Positions 45,784 through 53,246 of a stretch of 64,000 nucleotides of DNA are shown in pieces. A program made the position numbers and the translations under genes. Each line of letters begins with the position of its first letter. The first letter of the stretch is position 1. The stretch is from NCBI GenBank assembly GCA_027484445.1, contig JAIXSY010000041.1, positions 186,001 through 250,000 on the forward strand. Reading direction: 5' to 3'. Under the pieces are notes generated by a model. The model made no database searches, was not told the DNA's origin, and saw only the letters and a list, made by a program, of their open reading frames with translations. Source of the DNA: Verrucomicrobiaceae bacterium. GTDB taxonomy: Bacteria > Verrucomicrobiota > Verrucomicrobiia > Verrucomicrobiales > Verrucomicrobiaceae.

Positions 45784-48489
45784 ATGCCAACCCACCAAAC
45801 CGCCGAGCATCAGCGCCTCCTCGAAGATCAACACCGCACCGCAAACTGGAAACGCTGGGGCCCATACTTGTCCGAAAGGCAGTGGGCGACCGTGAGGGAG
45901 GATTACTCCGAGAAGGGGGAAGCGTGGCAAAATTTTCCACACGATCATGCACGATCACGTGCCTACCGCTGGGGCGAAGATGGGCTCATGGGCATCACAG
46001 ATCGGCAGTGCAGGCTGTGCTTTGCGCTGGCGCTTTGGAATCATCGCGATCCCATTTTGAAGGAGCGTCTTTATGGTCTCAGCGGGCCAGAGGGGAATCA
46101 CGGCGAGGATGTGAAGGAACTCTATTACTACCTCGACTCCACGCCGACGCATTCCTACATGAAGGCACTCTACAAATACCCTCAGGCCGAGTTTCCCTAT
46201 GCCAATCTGATGGCAGAGAATCGCCGCCGAGGGCTGCATGATCCGGAGTATGATCTGGTGGATACGGGCATCTTCGATGAAGGACGCTACTTCGATGTCT
46301 TCGTTGAATATGCGAAGGCAGGTCCGGAGGACATCGCCATTCGCGTGACGATCCACAATCGCGGTTCGGAGGCCGCGCCGCTCGATGTGCTGCCGACGAT
46401 CTGGTTTCGCAATGTATGGTCATGGCAGAAAGACGCCTTGAAGCCAAGTCTCCGACTTGATGGCGATCTTCTGGAGATCGATCATCGCGGGCTGGAATCG
46501 GATCTGGTGGAGGATTTGGGCCTGTACAAGTTCCACGCGGCTCACGCGAGCGATGGAACGGCTCCACAGTGGCTTTTCACGGAAAATGAAACCAATCACG
46601 CAAAGCTATTCGGATCGCCGAACGCGTCGAAATTCACCAAAGATGCCTTTCATCGCCATGTGATCGAAAAAGAGGCCGGGGCAGTCAATCCGGCCCAAAC
46701 AGGCACGAAGGCCGCAGCACATTATTCGATGGTGATTCCAGCTGGAGGCTCGGTGACGATTCATCTGCGGCTTTGCGGGGAAGGGAAGGCAGAAGAATGG
46801 GGGCAGAAGAATTCAAAACCATTCTCTTGCCCTCATTCTTCTGCCTACAAGAAACTCATGTCTCAGCGAGTGACTGAGGCGGATGCGTTTTACGCGACCA
46901 TCGTCGAAGCCGATCCCAAGCTTGCGCAGATCCAGCGGCAGGCGCACGCCGGGCTGTTGTGGACGAAGCAGTTTTATCAATACGTCGTGCAGGACTGGCT
47001 GGAGGGCGATCCGGCTTTTCCGCCGCCGCCGGAGGCTCGTTGGAATGGGCGGAACCGAAGCTGGAGGCACCTCTTCGCACGCGACATCCTCTCGATGCCG
47101 GACAAGTGGGAGTATCCATGGTTCGCGGCCTGGGACACCGCCTTTCACATGCTGCCCTTTGCAGAGACGGACCCGGATTTTGCAAAGGATCAGATGCTGC
47201 TCTTTCTGCGCGAGTGGTACATGCATCCCAATGGCCAGATCCCGGCTTACGAATGGAAGTTTAGCGATGTGAATCCGCCAGTCCACGCCTGGGCCTGCTG
47301 GCGCATTTATAAAATCACCGCCCCCGCTGGTGAGCGCGATCGTGAATTCCTGGAGCGTTGCTTCCAGAAGCTGCTGCTCAATTTCACCTGGTGGGTAAAC
47401 CGGAAAGACAGTGAAGGACGAAATCTCTTCGCCGGCGGCTTTCTCGGCCTCGATAACATTGGCATCTTCGACCGCAGCACTGCTCTCCCTGATGGCCAGA
47501 GACTGGAGCAGGCAGATGGCACCGCATGGATGGGCTTTTATGCGCTGACGATGCTAAACATGGCCCTCGAACTAGCCCAACGGCCGGATGGCAGTGTGAA
47601 CACAGCCTATGAGGACATGGCTTCAAAATTCTTCGAGCACTTTGTTCAGATCGCAGATGCTATCAACACACTCGGTGGCAAGGGGCTGTGGGATGAAGAT
47701 GACGGCTTCTACTACGATCAGATCCTTGATGATGGAAACCCACCCGTGCCGCTGCGCACTCGCTCACTGGTTGGCCTGCTGCCGCTCATCGCCGTGGAGT
47801 TGATCGACGAAAAGCGCATCGCCTCCCTGCCAGGATTCAAAAAGCGCATGGAGTGGTTCATCGCGAATCGCAGTGACCTCGCTCATCACGTGAGCTACTG
47901 CGGAGTAGGCGGGACGCATGGGCACCGCCTGCTCGCGCTGCCTTCACGTGAGCGACTGGAGCGTCTCCTGGCTTACCTGCTCGATGAGAAGGAGTTTTTA
48001 AGCCCGTTTGGCATCCGCTCACTCTCGCGCTATCACGAGGCGAATCCCTTCACACTGCATGTGCAAGGTGAGCACAAGGTCGTGCGCTATGTGCCTGGAG
48101 AGAGCGACAGCTACATGTTCGGCGGAAACTCAAACTGGCGAGGTCCGGTGTGGTTCCCGATCACCTATCTGCTGATTGAGGCTCTGGAGCGCTTCCATCA
48201 CTTTTATGGTGACGACCTCACCGTGGAACTGCCAACAGGGAGCGGACACCGCGTCACGCTGCTTGAGGCCTCACGCGAGATCGCCCGCCGCATGACACGC
48301 TTGTTTGAAGCTGACGAAAACGGTCACCGTCCCTGCCATGGAGGGGATGCTCGTTATGCCACCGATCCCGCTTGGCGGGATCTGATTCTCTTCCACGAGT
48401 TTTTTCATGCTGACACAGGTCGTGGCTGTGGTGCCTCCCATCAAACCGGCTGGACAGCCCTGGTCGCTCGTCTGATTCGCAAGCGTTGA
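45784..48489 (+). CDS. GH63-type glycoside hydrolase (MGH1-type)
   Basis: From the ATG at 45784 the protein has 901 residues and no signal peptide, so it is likely cytoplasmic. The early part 'WGPYLSERQWATVREDYSEKGEAWQNFPHDHARSRAYRWGEDGLMGI' and the catalytic toroid ('WEYPWFAAWDTAFHMLPFAETDPDFAKDQMLLFLREWYMHPNGQIPAYEWKFSDVNPPVHAWAC', later 'GGNSNWRGPVWFPITYLLIEAL') are typical of bacterial GH63 enzymes, which release glucose or act on glucosylglycerate. The upstream SDR gene is 13 bases away and probably cotranscribed. A palindromic repeat (46788-46845) sits inside the gene and adds 'GQKNSKPFSCPHSSAYK' in frame. Confidence 0.88.
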   Translation: MPTHQTAEHQRLLEDQHRTANWKRWGPYLSERQWATVREDYSEKGEAWQNFPHDHARSRAYRWGEDGLMGITDRQCRLCFALALWNHRDPILKERLYGLSGPEGNHGEDVKELYYYLDSTPTHSYMKALYKYPQAEFPYANLMAENRRRGLHDPEYDLVDTGIFDEGRYFDVFVEYAKAGPEDIAIRVTIHNRGSEAAPLDVLPTIWFRNVWSWQKDALKPSLRLDGDLLEIDHRGLESDLVEDLGLYKFHAAHASDGTAPQWLFTENETNHAKLFGSPNASKFTKDAFHRHVIEKEAGAVNPAQTGTKAAAHYSMVIPAGGSVTIHLRLCGEGKAEEWGQKNSKPFSCPHSSAYKKLMSQRVTEADAFYATIVEADPKLAQIQRQAHAGLLWTKQFYQYVVQDWLEGDPAFPPPPEARWNGRNRSWRHLFARDILSMPDKWEYPWFAAWDTAFHMLPFAETDPDFAKDQMLLFLREWYMHPNGQIPAYEWKFSDVNPPVHAWACWRIYKITAPAGERDREFLERCFQKLLLNFTWWVNRKDSEGRNLFAGGFLGLDNIGIFDRSTALPDGQRLEQADGTAWMGFYALTMLNMALELAQRPDGSVNTAYEDMASKFFEHFVQIADAINTLGGKGLWDEDDGFYYDQILDDGNPPVPLRTRSLVGLLPLIAVELIDEKRIASLPGFKKRMEWFIANRSDLAHHVSYCGVGGTHGHRLLALPSRERLERLLAYLLDEKEFLSPFGIRSLSRYHEANPFTLHVQGEHKVVRYVPGESDSYMFGGNSNWRGPVWFPITYLLIEALERFHHFYGDDLTVELPTGSGHRVTLLEASREIARRMTRLFEADENGHRPCHGGDARYATDPAWRDLILFHEFFHADTGRGCGASHQTGWTALVARLIRKR
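46788..46845. repeat. 58-bp nested palindrome inserted in the GH63 gene
   Basis: Outer arms GGCAGAAGAATG and CATTCTTCTGCC are exact complements. An inner pair, GGGCAGAAGAAT and ATTCTCTTGCCC, matches at 10 of 12 positions around the core. This double inverted repeat looks like a mobile palindromic element residing in coding sequence without breaking the frame. No second copy was noticed in the window. Confidence 0.7.
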
Positions 48490-48568
48490 CCCAACTCATT
48501 CATCATGAAAGGGTCCTCAAGAATCAGTCGATTTGATACTTGTCCTCCAAACCTCGCTTCATTGCTCC

Positions 48569-50125
48569 ATGTTAAAGTGTCTCCTTCTTTGGGCGCTATC
48601 CCTTGCCCTTCTTCATGCTGCAGATAGCACCGTCCCCGGCGAGGTCACCACACCGTTTCCGACGATCACCCATCTCGCTGTCGAATGGCAGATCGAGGGT
48701 GATGACGACTTGGATGCTGTTTGCGAGCTCAAGTATCGCAAAGAAGGCGAGACGACTTGGCACGATGGCTTGCCGCTGCGTAGAGTTCCGGCCGGGAAGA
48801 GCCAGAAGACCTCGCCGATCTTCACGTGGACCAATCGGCTTAGCGGCAGCGTGTTCGATTTGGAGGCCGGAACGAGCTACGAGATCGAATTGAAGCTCCA
48901 AGACCCCGATGGCGGCTCGGCGACGAAAGTCGTGAAAGCATCGACCCGGCCTGAACCGGTCGCGAAAGCCGATGCATTGCTCAAAAGCGGTTCGAAGGTC
49001 GATTTGAATGCCGTGAAGCCCGGTGAGGTGCTTTTGCTCGCCGATGGCGATTACGGCGCGGCGACGTTCAATCGCGATGGCGAGCCGGGAAGGCCGATTG
49101 TGTATCGCAGCACGAGTGGGAAGGCCGTTTTCAGCGAGATCAGCCTTACGAATCGGAAGTGGGTCTATCTCGAAGGCGTCACCGTGAACGGCCCGGTGCG
49201 TTTGAACGGGACCGAGCACTGCGTCGTGCGTCGCTGCACCATCAGGTCGCAGTTTGGCATCAAGGCCTACAAACCCGGCATGATGAACGCCTGCATCGAA
49301 GACAACGTCATCACCGGCATTCGCGAGTGGAAGCCGGAGATCATGGGCGCAGGCGGCGACAACGAGGGCGAGGGCATCCAGTTCACCGGCAGCGGAAATG
49401 TGATCCGTCACAACCGCGTGTCCGGCTTCCGCGACTGCATCAGCCACATGGAGGACGACGGCGCGGTGGAGCAAAGCTGCAACGACATCCTCAACAACGA
49501 CATCGACAGCGGTCTCGACGACGGCATCGAGGCCGATTTCGCGCTCCACAACTGCCGTGTCATGCGCAATCGCCTCACGAACTGCTTCGTCGGCATCTCC
49601 TCGCAGCCCGGCCTCGGCGGACCGAACTACTTTCTGCGCAATGTGATGTTCAACATCATCCTCGAGCCCTTCAAACTGCACCGCTTCAGCCAAGGTGATG
49701 TCATCCAGCACAACACCGTGATCAAAGCCGGTGATGGCCTCGGCATCCATACCAGCGAGCCCTTTGATCATGCCTTGATAACCCACAATCTCTTCATCGG
49801 CGGCAAGCCGCCCGAAGGCGTGAAATACGGCGGCTACGGACCCGGACGTGGTCGCGCCGTCGATGCGCAAAGCTTTGGCGAGCACTGCGTTTTCGATGAC
49901 AATGCCTACGCCGTCATCGGCATGCCGTTCGAAGGCAAAATCCGCACCTGGACCTTCAAAGAGCTGCCCGGCACCGACTACGAGCCACATGGCCGCATCA
50001 TCAAGGTAACAGCACCCTACCCAGAAGACCCCGCGAAGCTTTACCAAGCCCCTGATCTCTCCGTGCTAACGGAAGCCGGTGCCTATGCTGGCCAAAAAAT
50101 TCCGCTGTATGGGCCGAGATCTTGA
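48569..50125 (+). CDS. Exported right-handed beta-helix protein (PL6/chondroitinase-B-like)
   Basis: Starting at 48569 the protein is about 518 residues with a signal peptide ('MLKCLLLWALSLALLHAA'). An FnIII-like domain follows (to about residue 130), then a parallel beta-helix: 'VKPGEVLLLADGDYGAATFNRDGEPGRPIVYRSTSGKAVFSEISLTNRKWVYLEGVTV' and repeated 'IRHNRVSGFRDCISH', 'DILNNDIDSGLDDGIEADF' and 'NCRVMRNRLTNCFVGIS' coils. It resembles polysaccharide lyase family 6 and related alginate or chondroitin lyases in fold, but the catalytic residues cannot be confirmed. The gene ends only 6 bases before the conserved element that precedes sbtA. Confidence 0.78.
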   Translation: MLKCLLLWALSLALLHAADSTVPGEVTTPFPTITHLAVEWQIEGDDDLDAVCELKYRKEGETTWHDGLPLRRVPAGKSQKTSPIFTWTNRLSGSVFDLEAGTSYEIELKLQDPDGGSATKVVKASTRPEPVAKADALLKSGSKVDLNAVKPGEVLLLADGDYGAATFNRDGEPGRPIVYRSTSGKAVFSEISLTNRKWVYLEGVTVNGPVRLNGTEHCVVRRCTIRSQFGIKAYKPGMMNACIEDNVITGIREWKPEIMGAGGDNEGEGIQFTGSGNVIRHNRVSGFRDCISHMEDDGAVEQSCNDILNNDIDSGLDDGIEADFALHNCRVMRNRLTNCFVGISSQPGLGGPNYFLRNVMFNIILEPFKLHRFSQGDVIQHNTVIKAGDGLGIHTSEPFDHALITHNLFIGGKPPEGVKYGGYGPGRGRAVDAQSFGEHCVFDDNAYAVIGMPFEGKIRTWTFKELPGTDYEPHGRIIKVTAPYPEDPAKLYQAPDLSVLTEAGAYAGQKIPLYGPRS

Positions 50126-50131
50126 TTTGAT

Positions 50132-50173
50132 CAAAGCGAACGATTATGTCCAAAACATGAATTGGAAAGAATC
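50132..50173. promoter_or_regulatory. Conserved 42-bp element upstream of sbtA (copy 1)
   Basis: It reads CAAAGCGAACGATT, then five variable bases (ATGTC), then CAAAACATGAATTGG followed by AAAGAATC. It matches the copy at 53154-53195 at 38 of 42 positions, the four differences all lying in the five-base block. It ends 27 bases before the sbtA ATG. It probably carries the operator of the adjacent LysR regulator and perhaps promoter elements. Confidence 0.75.
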
Positions 50174-50200
50174 CTGCTCTGGAGGCATGAAAACACACTC

Positions 50201-51184
50201 ATGGACCTCCTCACTGCGATTCAATCAAACCTGCTCAGCCCTGCCATTCTGTTTTTTGCACTCGGAGTCTTTGCCGCTGTGTCGAAGAGCGATCTGAAGT
50301 TTCCTGAATCACTCTACACCACCCTGACGATTTATTTGCTCACGGCTATTGGCTTCAAGGGCGGGGTAGCCATCAACGAAGCAGGCCTTGGCGCGGTGTG
50401 GCTCCCGGCGTTGGCGGCGATGGGGCTAGGCGGGCTCATTCCGCTTTGGACTTACCCGGTGCTGCGGAAGCTGGGCAAGTTCAGCATGGCGGACGCGGGC
50501 GCGATCGCGGCACATTATGGCAGCGTGAGTGCAGTCACCTTCATCGCGGCGACGAACTTCCTCAAAAGCATCAACCAACCTTATGAAAGCTACGCCTCGG
50601 CTTTCCTTGCCGTGATGGAATCGCCCGCGATCATCGTCGGCGTCATGCTGGGCAAAGGGGCACTCGGCGGCGGCAAATTTTCGCTCTCGGACGCGGGTGT
50701 GCGGCATGCGCTGCGGGACGCTGTGCTCGGAAAGGGAGTGCTGCTGCTCATCGGAGCGATGGTGATCGGAGCCCTGAGTGGCAAGCGCGGCATGGCCTCG
50801 GTCGAGGGTTTCTTTGTGACTCCCTTCCAAGGCGTGCTCGCCCTCTTCTTGCTCGAAATGGGCATGGTTGCCGGGAAAAGGCTGGGGGACTTGAAGAGGG
50901 TCGGCTTGTTTCTGCTGCTCTTCGGAGTCACCGCGCCTCTGGTGCATGGATGCCTGGGGGTGCTGCTCGGTGGCTGGGTGGGTCTGAGCACGGGCGGAGC
51001 CACCTTGCTCGGTGTCCTCGCTGCCAGCGCCAGCTACATTGCGGCACCTGCGGCGGTGCGTCTCTCACTGCCAGATGCGAATCCAACCTACTCGCTCACG
51101 GCTGCGCTAGCGATCACCTTCCCTTTCAACATCACGGTCGGCATCCCGCTCTTCTTCGAACTCGCCAAAATCCTCCACGCCTGA
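50201..51184 (+). CDS. sbtA: Sodium-dependent bicarbonate transporter SbtA
   Basis: From the ATG at 50201 the protein has 327 residues and about ten membrane segments in two related halves, characteristic of SbtA. Recognisable stretches are 'KFPESLYTTLTIYLLTAIGFKGGVAI', 'AGAIAAHYGSVSAVTFIAATNFL', 'ESPAIIVGVMLGKGAL' and 'GGATLLGVLAASASYIAAPAAVRLSLPDANPTYSLTAALAITFPFNITVGIPLFF'. SbtA imports bicarbonate with Na+ across the inner membrane. It is 22 bases upstream of the PII-like partner gene, the arrangement of cyanobacterial sbtAB. A TTG at 50162 is also in frame, but it lies inside the conserved regulatory element and is a less likely start. Confidence 0.92.
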   Translation: MDLLTAIQSNLLSPAILFFALGVFAAVSKSDLKFPESLYTTLTIYLLTAIGFKGGVAINEAGLGAVWLPALAAMGLGGLIPLWTYPVLRKLGKFSMADAGAIAAHYGSVSAVTFIAATNFLKSINQPYESYASAFLAVMESPAIIVGVMLGKGALGGGKFSLSDAGVRHALRDAVLGKGVLLLIGAMVIGALSGKRGMASVEGFFVTPFQGVLALFLLEMGMVAGKRLGDLKRVGLFLLLFGVTAPLVHGCLGVLLGGWVGLSTGGATLLGVLAASASYIAAPAAVRLSLPDANPTYSLTAALAITFPFNITVGIPLFFELAKILHA

Positions 51185-51206
51185 ACCAGCCATGAACCTG
51201 CATCCC

Positions 51207-51494
51207 ATGAAACTCGTCACCATCATCTGCGAATCTGTCCTAGAGGAGCGTGTTGTCGAACTGCTGCGTGAATGCGGTGCCCACGGGCACACGGCTTTTG
51301 ACGTGCGCGGCAGCGGCAATCAAGGTCAACGCAGCGCCGACATGCTGGAAAGCGGTAACGTGAAGATCAATGCCATCGTCAAGCCTGCCGTCTCCGAGCT
51401 TCTGCTGCAAAAGCTGCACGACGACCTCTTCAAATCCTACGCCATGATCGCCTACGAGACAGATGTGCGTGTGCTCCGGCCTCAAAAATTCTAA
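51207..51494 (+). CDS. sbtB: SbtB-like PII signalling protein
   Basis: From the ATG at 51207 the protein has 95 residues; the frame is open from 51192. It has the ferredoxin-like PII pattern: 'MKLVTIICESVLEERVVELLRECGAHGHTAFDVRGSGNQG' (first beta-alpha-beta unit and T-loop entry), then 'VKINAIVKPAVSELLLQKLHDDLFKSYAMIAYETDVRVLR'. SbtB binds adenine nucleotides and regulates SbtA. Unlike typical cyanobacterial SbtB, it ends at 'RPQKF' and lacks the C-terminal cysteine-containing R-loop. It lies between sbtA and the carbonic anhydrase gene with gaps of 22 and 16 bases, so all three are probably one operon. Confidence 0.85.
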   Translation: MKLVTIICESVLEERVVELLRECGAHGHTAFDVRGSGNQGQRSADMLESGNVKINAIVKPAVSELLLQKLHDDLFKSYAMIAYETDVRVLRPQKF

Positions 51495-51510
51495 CCCATC
51501 CTCAAAACAC

Positions 51511-52236
51511 ATGAAACCATCCTTACTCGCCTCATTGCTTAGCTTGCCAGCAGTCATTTGGATCGTCTGCTGCAAACCTGCTAGTCCGACAGCATCCACA
51601 CCTACCCCTGACAGCCACGTCACCACTGCCGAGGAACAAGCCGCTCTGACTCCCGATGAAGTGCTTCAGCAATTCAAGGCGGGTCACGAGCGGTTCATTA
51701 AAGGGCAGCTTACAACCCGCAATCACAGTGAGCAGGTGCGCAAGTCCGCGCCCGGCCAGTTTCCAAAGGCCATGGTGCTGAGCTGCCTCGACAGCCGCGT
51801 GCCAGTGGAGGATGTCTTTGATCAGGGCATCGGCGATGTCTTCGTGGGTCGAGTGGCGGGGAACTTTGTGAATGAAGATCTCCTCGGCAGCATGGAGTTT
51901 GCTTGCAAGGTGGCAGGGGCCAAGATGATCCTTGTCATGGGACACCAGCACTGCGGTGCGATCAAAGGTGCCATTGATGACGTGAAGCTCGGCAACATCA
52001 CGGCCATGCTCGCCAAGATCAAACCAGCGGTTGCGATGAGCCAAAGCTTCGAGGGCGAAAAAACCTCCGCCAACCCGCTCTTCGTCAAACACGTGGCCGA
52101 GAACAACGTGCGCCACAACATCCAAATCATCCGCGAGAAAAGTCCCATCCTCCAAGAAATGGAAGAGAAGGGTCAAATCAAGATCGTGGGAGCCTTTTAC
52201 CGACTCACGGACGGCACGCTGGAGTTTGTGGAGTAA
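51511..52236 (+). CDS. Exported beta-class carbonic anhydrase
   Basis: From the ATG at 51511 the protein has 241 residues. The beta-carbonic anhydrase signature is complete: 'VLSCLDSRVPVEDVF' with the zinc Cys and the Asp-Arg dyad, and 'MGHQHCGAIKGAI' with the zinc His and Cys. The N-terminus 'MKPSLLASLLSLPAVIWIVCCKPASPTAS' is an export signal, possibly a lipoprotein signal ending in the double cysteine, followed by a Ser/Thr/Pro linker. The enzyme should therefore interconvert CO2 and bicarbonate outside the cytoplasm. It is the third gene of the sbtA-sbtB unit and its stop is 23 bases from that of the convergent lysR gene. Confidence 0.92.
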   Translation: MKPSLLASLLSLPAVIWIVCCKPASPTASTPTPDSHVTTAEEQAALTPDEVLQQFKAGHERFIKGQLTTRNHSEQVRKSAPGQFPKAMVLSCLDSRVPVEDVFDQGIGDVFVGRVAGNFVNEDLLGSMEFACKVAGAKMILVMGHQHCGAIKGAIDDVKLGNITAMLAKIKPAVAMSQSFEGEKTSANPLFVKHVAENNVRHNIQIIREKSPILQEMEEKGQIKIVGAFYRLTDGTLEFVE

Positions 52237-52259
52237 GCTTTTGCAAGCAATGCGCTTCG

Positions 52260-53138
52260 TCATCGGCGCTTCGTCATCAGTTCACGCAGAATCGGATTCG
52301 GGAAACGACGACTGGGCGTGATGGCGTAAAAGGTTTCTTTGATCTGAGGAAAGCGGTGGCGCTCCACAAGTGCACCGCTTTCCAACTCATCTCGAACCAC
52401 CACAGGCGGAACTAAGGTGACCCCGTTGGTCTCGCGAGCCATAAGACGCAGCATGGCCATGTCATCGACCTCCGCCGCGATGTTCGGGCGGATTCCAGCT
52501 TGGTCCATCAGAACATCAAAGGCAGCACGAAGGCTGCTTTCCAAGCTAGGCAAAACGATAGGAGTCTTGCGCAAATCCTCGGGAAAACGAAACGGCTTCA
52601 TGCCTCGGGTTTTGTGCCCCACAAGGCTAACCGCTTGCTCATCAAGCAGGTGGCTGTGCCAACCCGTTTCGGCATTGCTACGCACAGGGGTATTGGATAA
52701 CACCACATCCAGCGTATGTGCCTGAAGTTGGGCCAACAGCTCACGCAACGTGCCCGAGTGGATGATGAGCTCGACATCCTCCCGTGTAATCAAGGGACGC
52801 AAAAAGGTCAGCTGGAAGTTTCGTGACAAATTTGAGGCCGCACCCACACGCAGAAAGCCACGGCTGCGCTTGGCTCGATTTTGCAGCAAGTCGCTGAGTT
52901 CCTCTCCGCTGCGGAAGATAGCATCAGCATACTCCAGCGCGATCTGGCCAGCCTCTGTCAGCACCAGAGCTTTGTGCTTCCTCTCAAAGAGCGCCTGTCC
53001 TAGATTTTCTTCAAGGCTGCGAAGCTGCACGCTAAGCGCAGATTGAGAAAGCTTGAGATGCCTCGCAGCCTTGGTCAGGCTTCCTTCGTGGGCGATCGCA
53101 CGAAAATAGCGGAGGTGATGATAGTTCAAAAAGCCCAT
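52260..53138 (-). CDS. LysR-family transcriptional regulator
   Basis: The 292-residue protein has an N-terminal winged helix ('LNYHHLRYFRAIAHEGSLTKAARHLKLSQSALSVQLRSLEENLGQALFERKHKALVLTEAG', about 4-64). A LysR substrate-binding domain follows ('GFLRVGAASNLSRNFQLTFLRPLI' onward). The N-terminal pattern is closest to the NhaR/LysR branch. It is transcribed divergently from dabBA, and its start is 15 bases from a conserved element also present before sbtA. That makes it the likely regulator of both carbon-uptake operons and of itself. LysR regulators of this kind (CbbR, CcmR) often sense carbon-status metabolites; the ligand here is unknown. Confidence 0.93.
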   Translation of the reverse strand: MGFLNYHHLRYFRAIAHEGSLTKAARHLKLSQSALSVQLRSLEENLGQALFERKHKALVLTEAGQIALEYADAIFRSGEELSDLLQNRAKRSRGFLRVGAASNLSRNFQLTFLRPLITREDVELIIHSGTLRELLAQLQAHTLDVVLSNTPVRSNAETGWHSHLLDEQAVSLVGHKTRGMKPFRFPEDLRKTPIVLPSLESSLRAAFDVLMDQAGIRPNIAAEVDDMAMLRLMARETNGVTLVPPVVVRDELESGALVERHRFPQIKETFYAITPSRRFPNPILRELMTKRR

Positions 53139-53153
53139 GGCTCATGCATTTAG

Positions 53154-53195
53154 CAAAGCGAACGATTCTAGGCAAAACATGAATTGGAAAGAATC
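53154..53195. promoter_or_regulatory. Conserved 42-bp element in the lysR-dabB gap (copy 2)
   Basis: It is identical to the element at 50132-50173 except in the central five-base block (CTAGG in place of ATGTC). It lies 15 bases from the lysR start and 51 bases before the dabB ATG. Its position in the divergent gap is where a LysR protein normally binds. Confidence 0.75.
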
Positions 53196-53246
53196 TATCC
53201 GAGACCGAACCAAACAGATTCAACATTTCACATTTCCCTCCCGCTT

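Noticed and set aside
48596..50047. A 483-codon antisense frame opposite the beta-helix gene
   Set aside because: It has no signal peptide or motif, and the plus strand has a clear signal peptide and parallel beta-helix coils.
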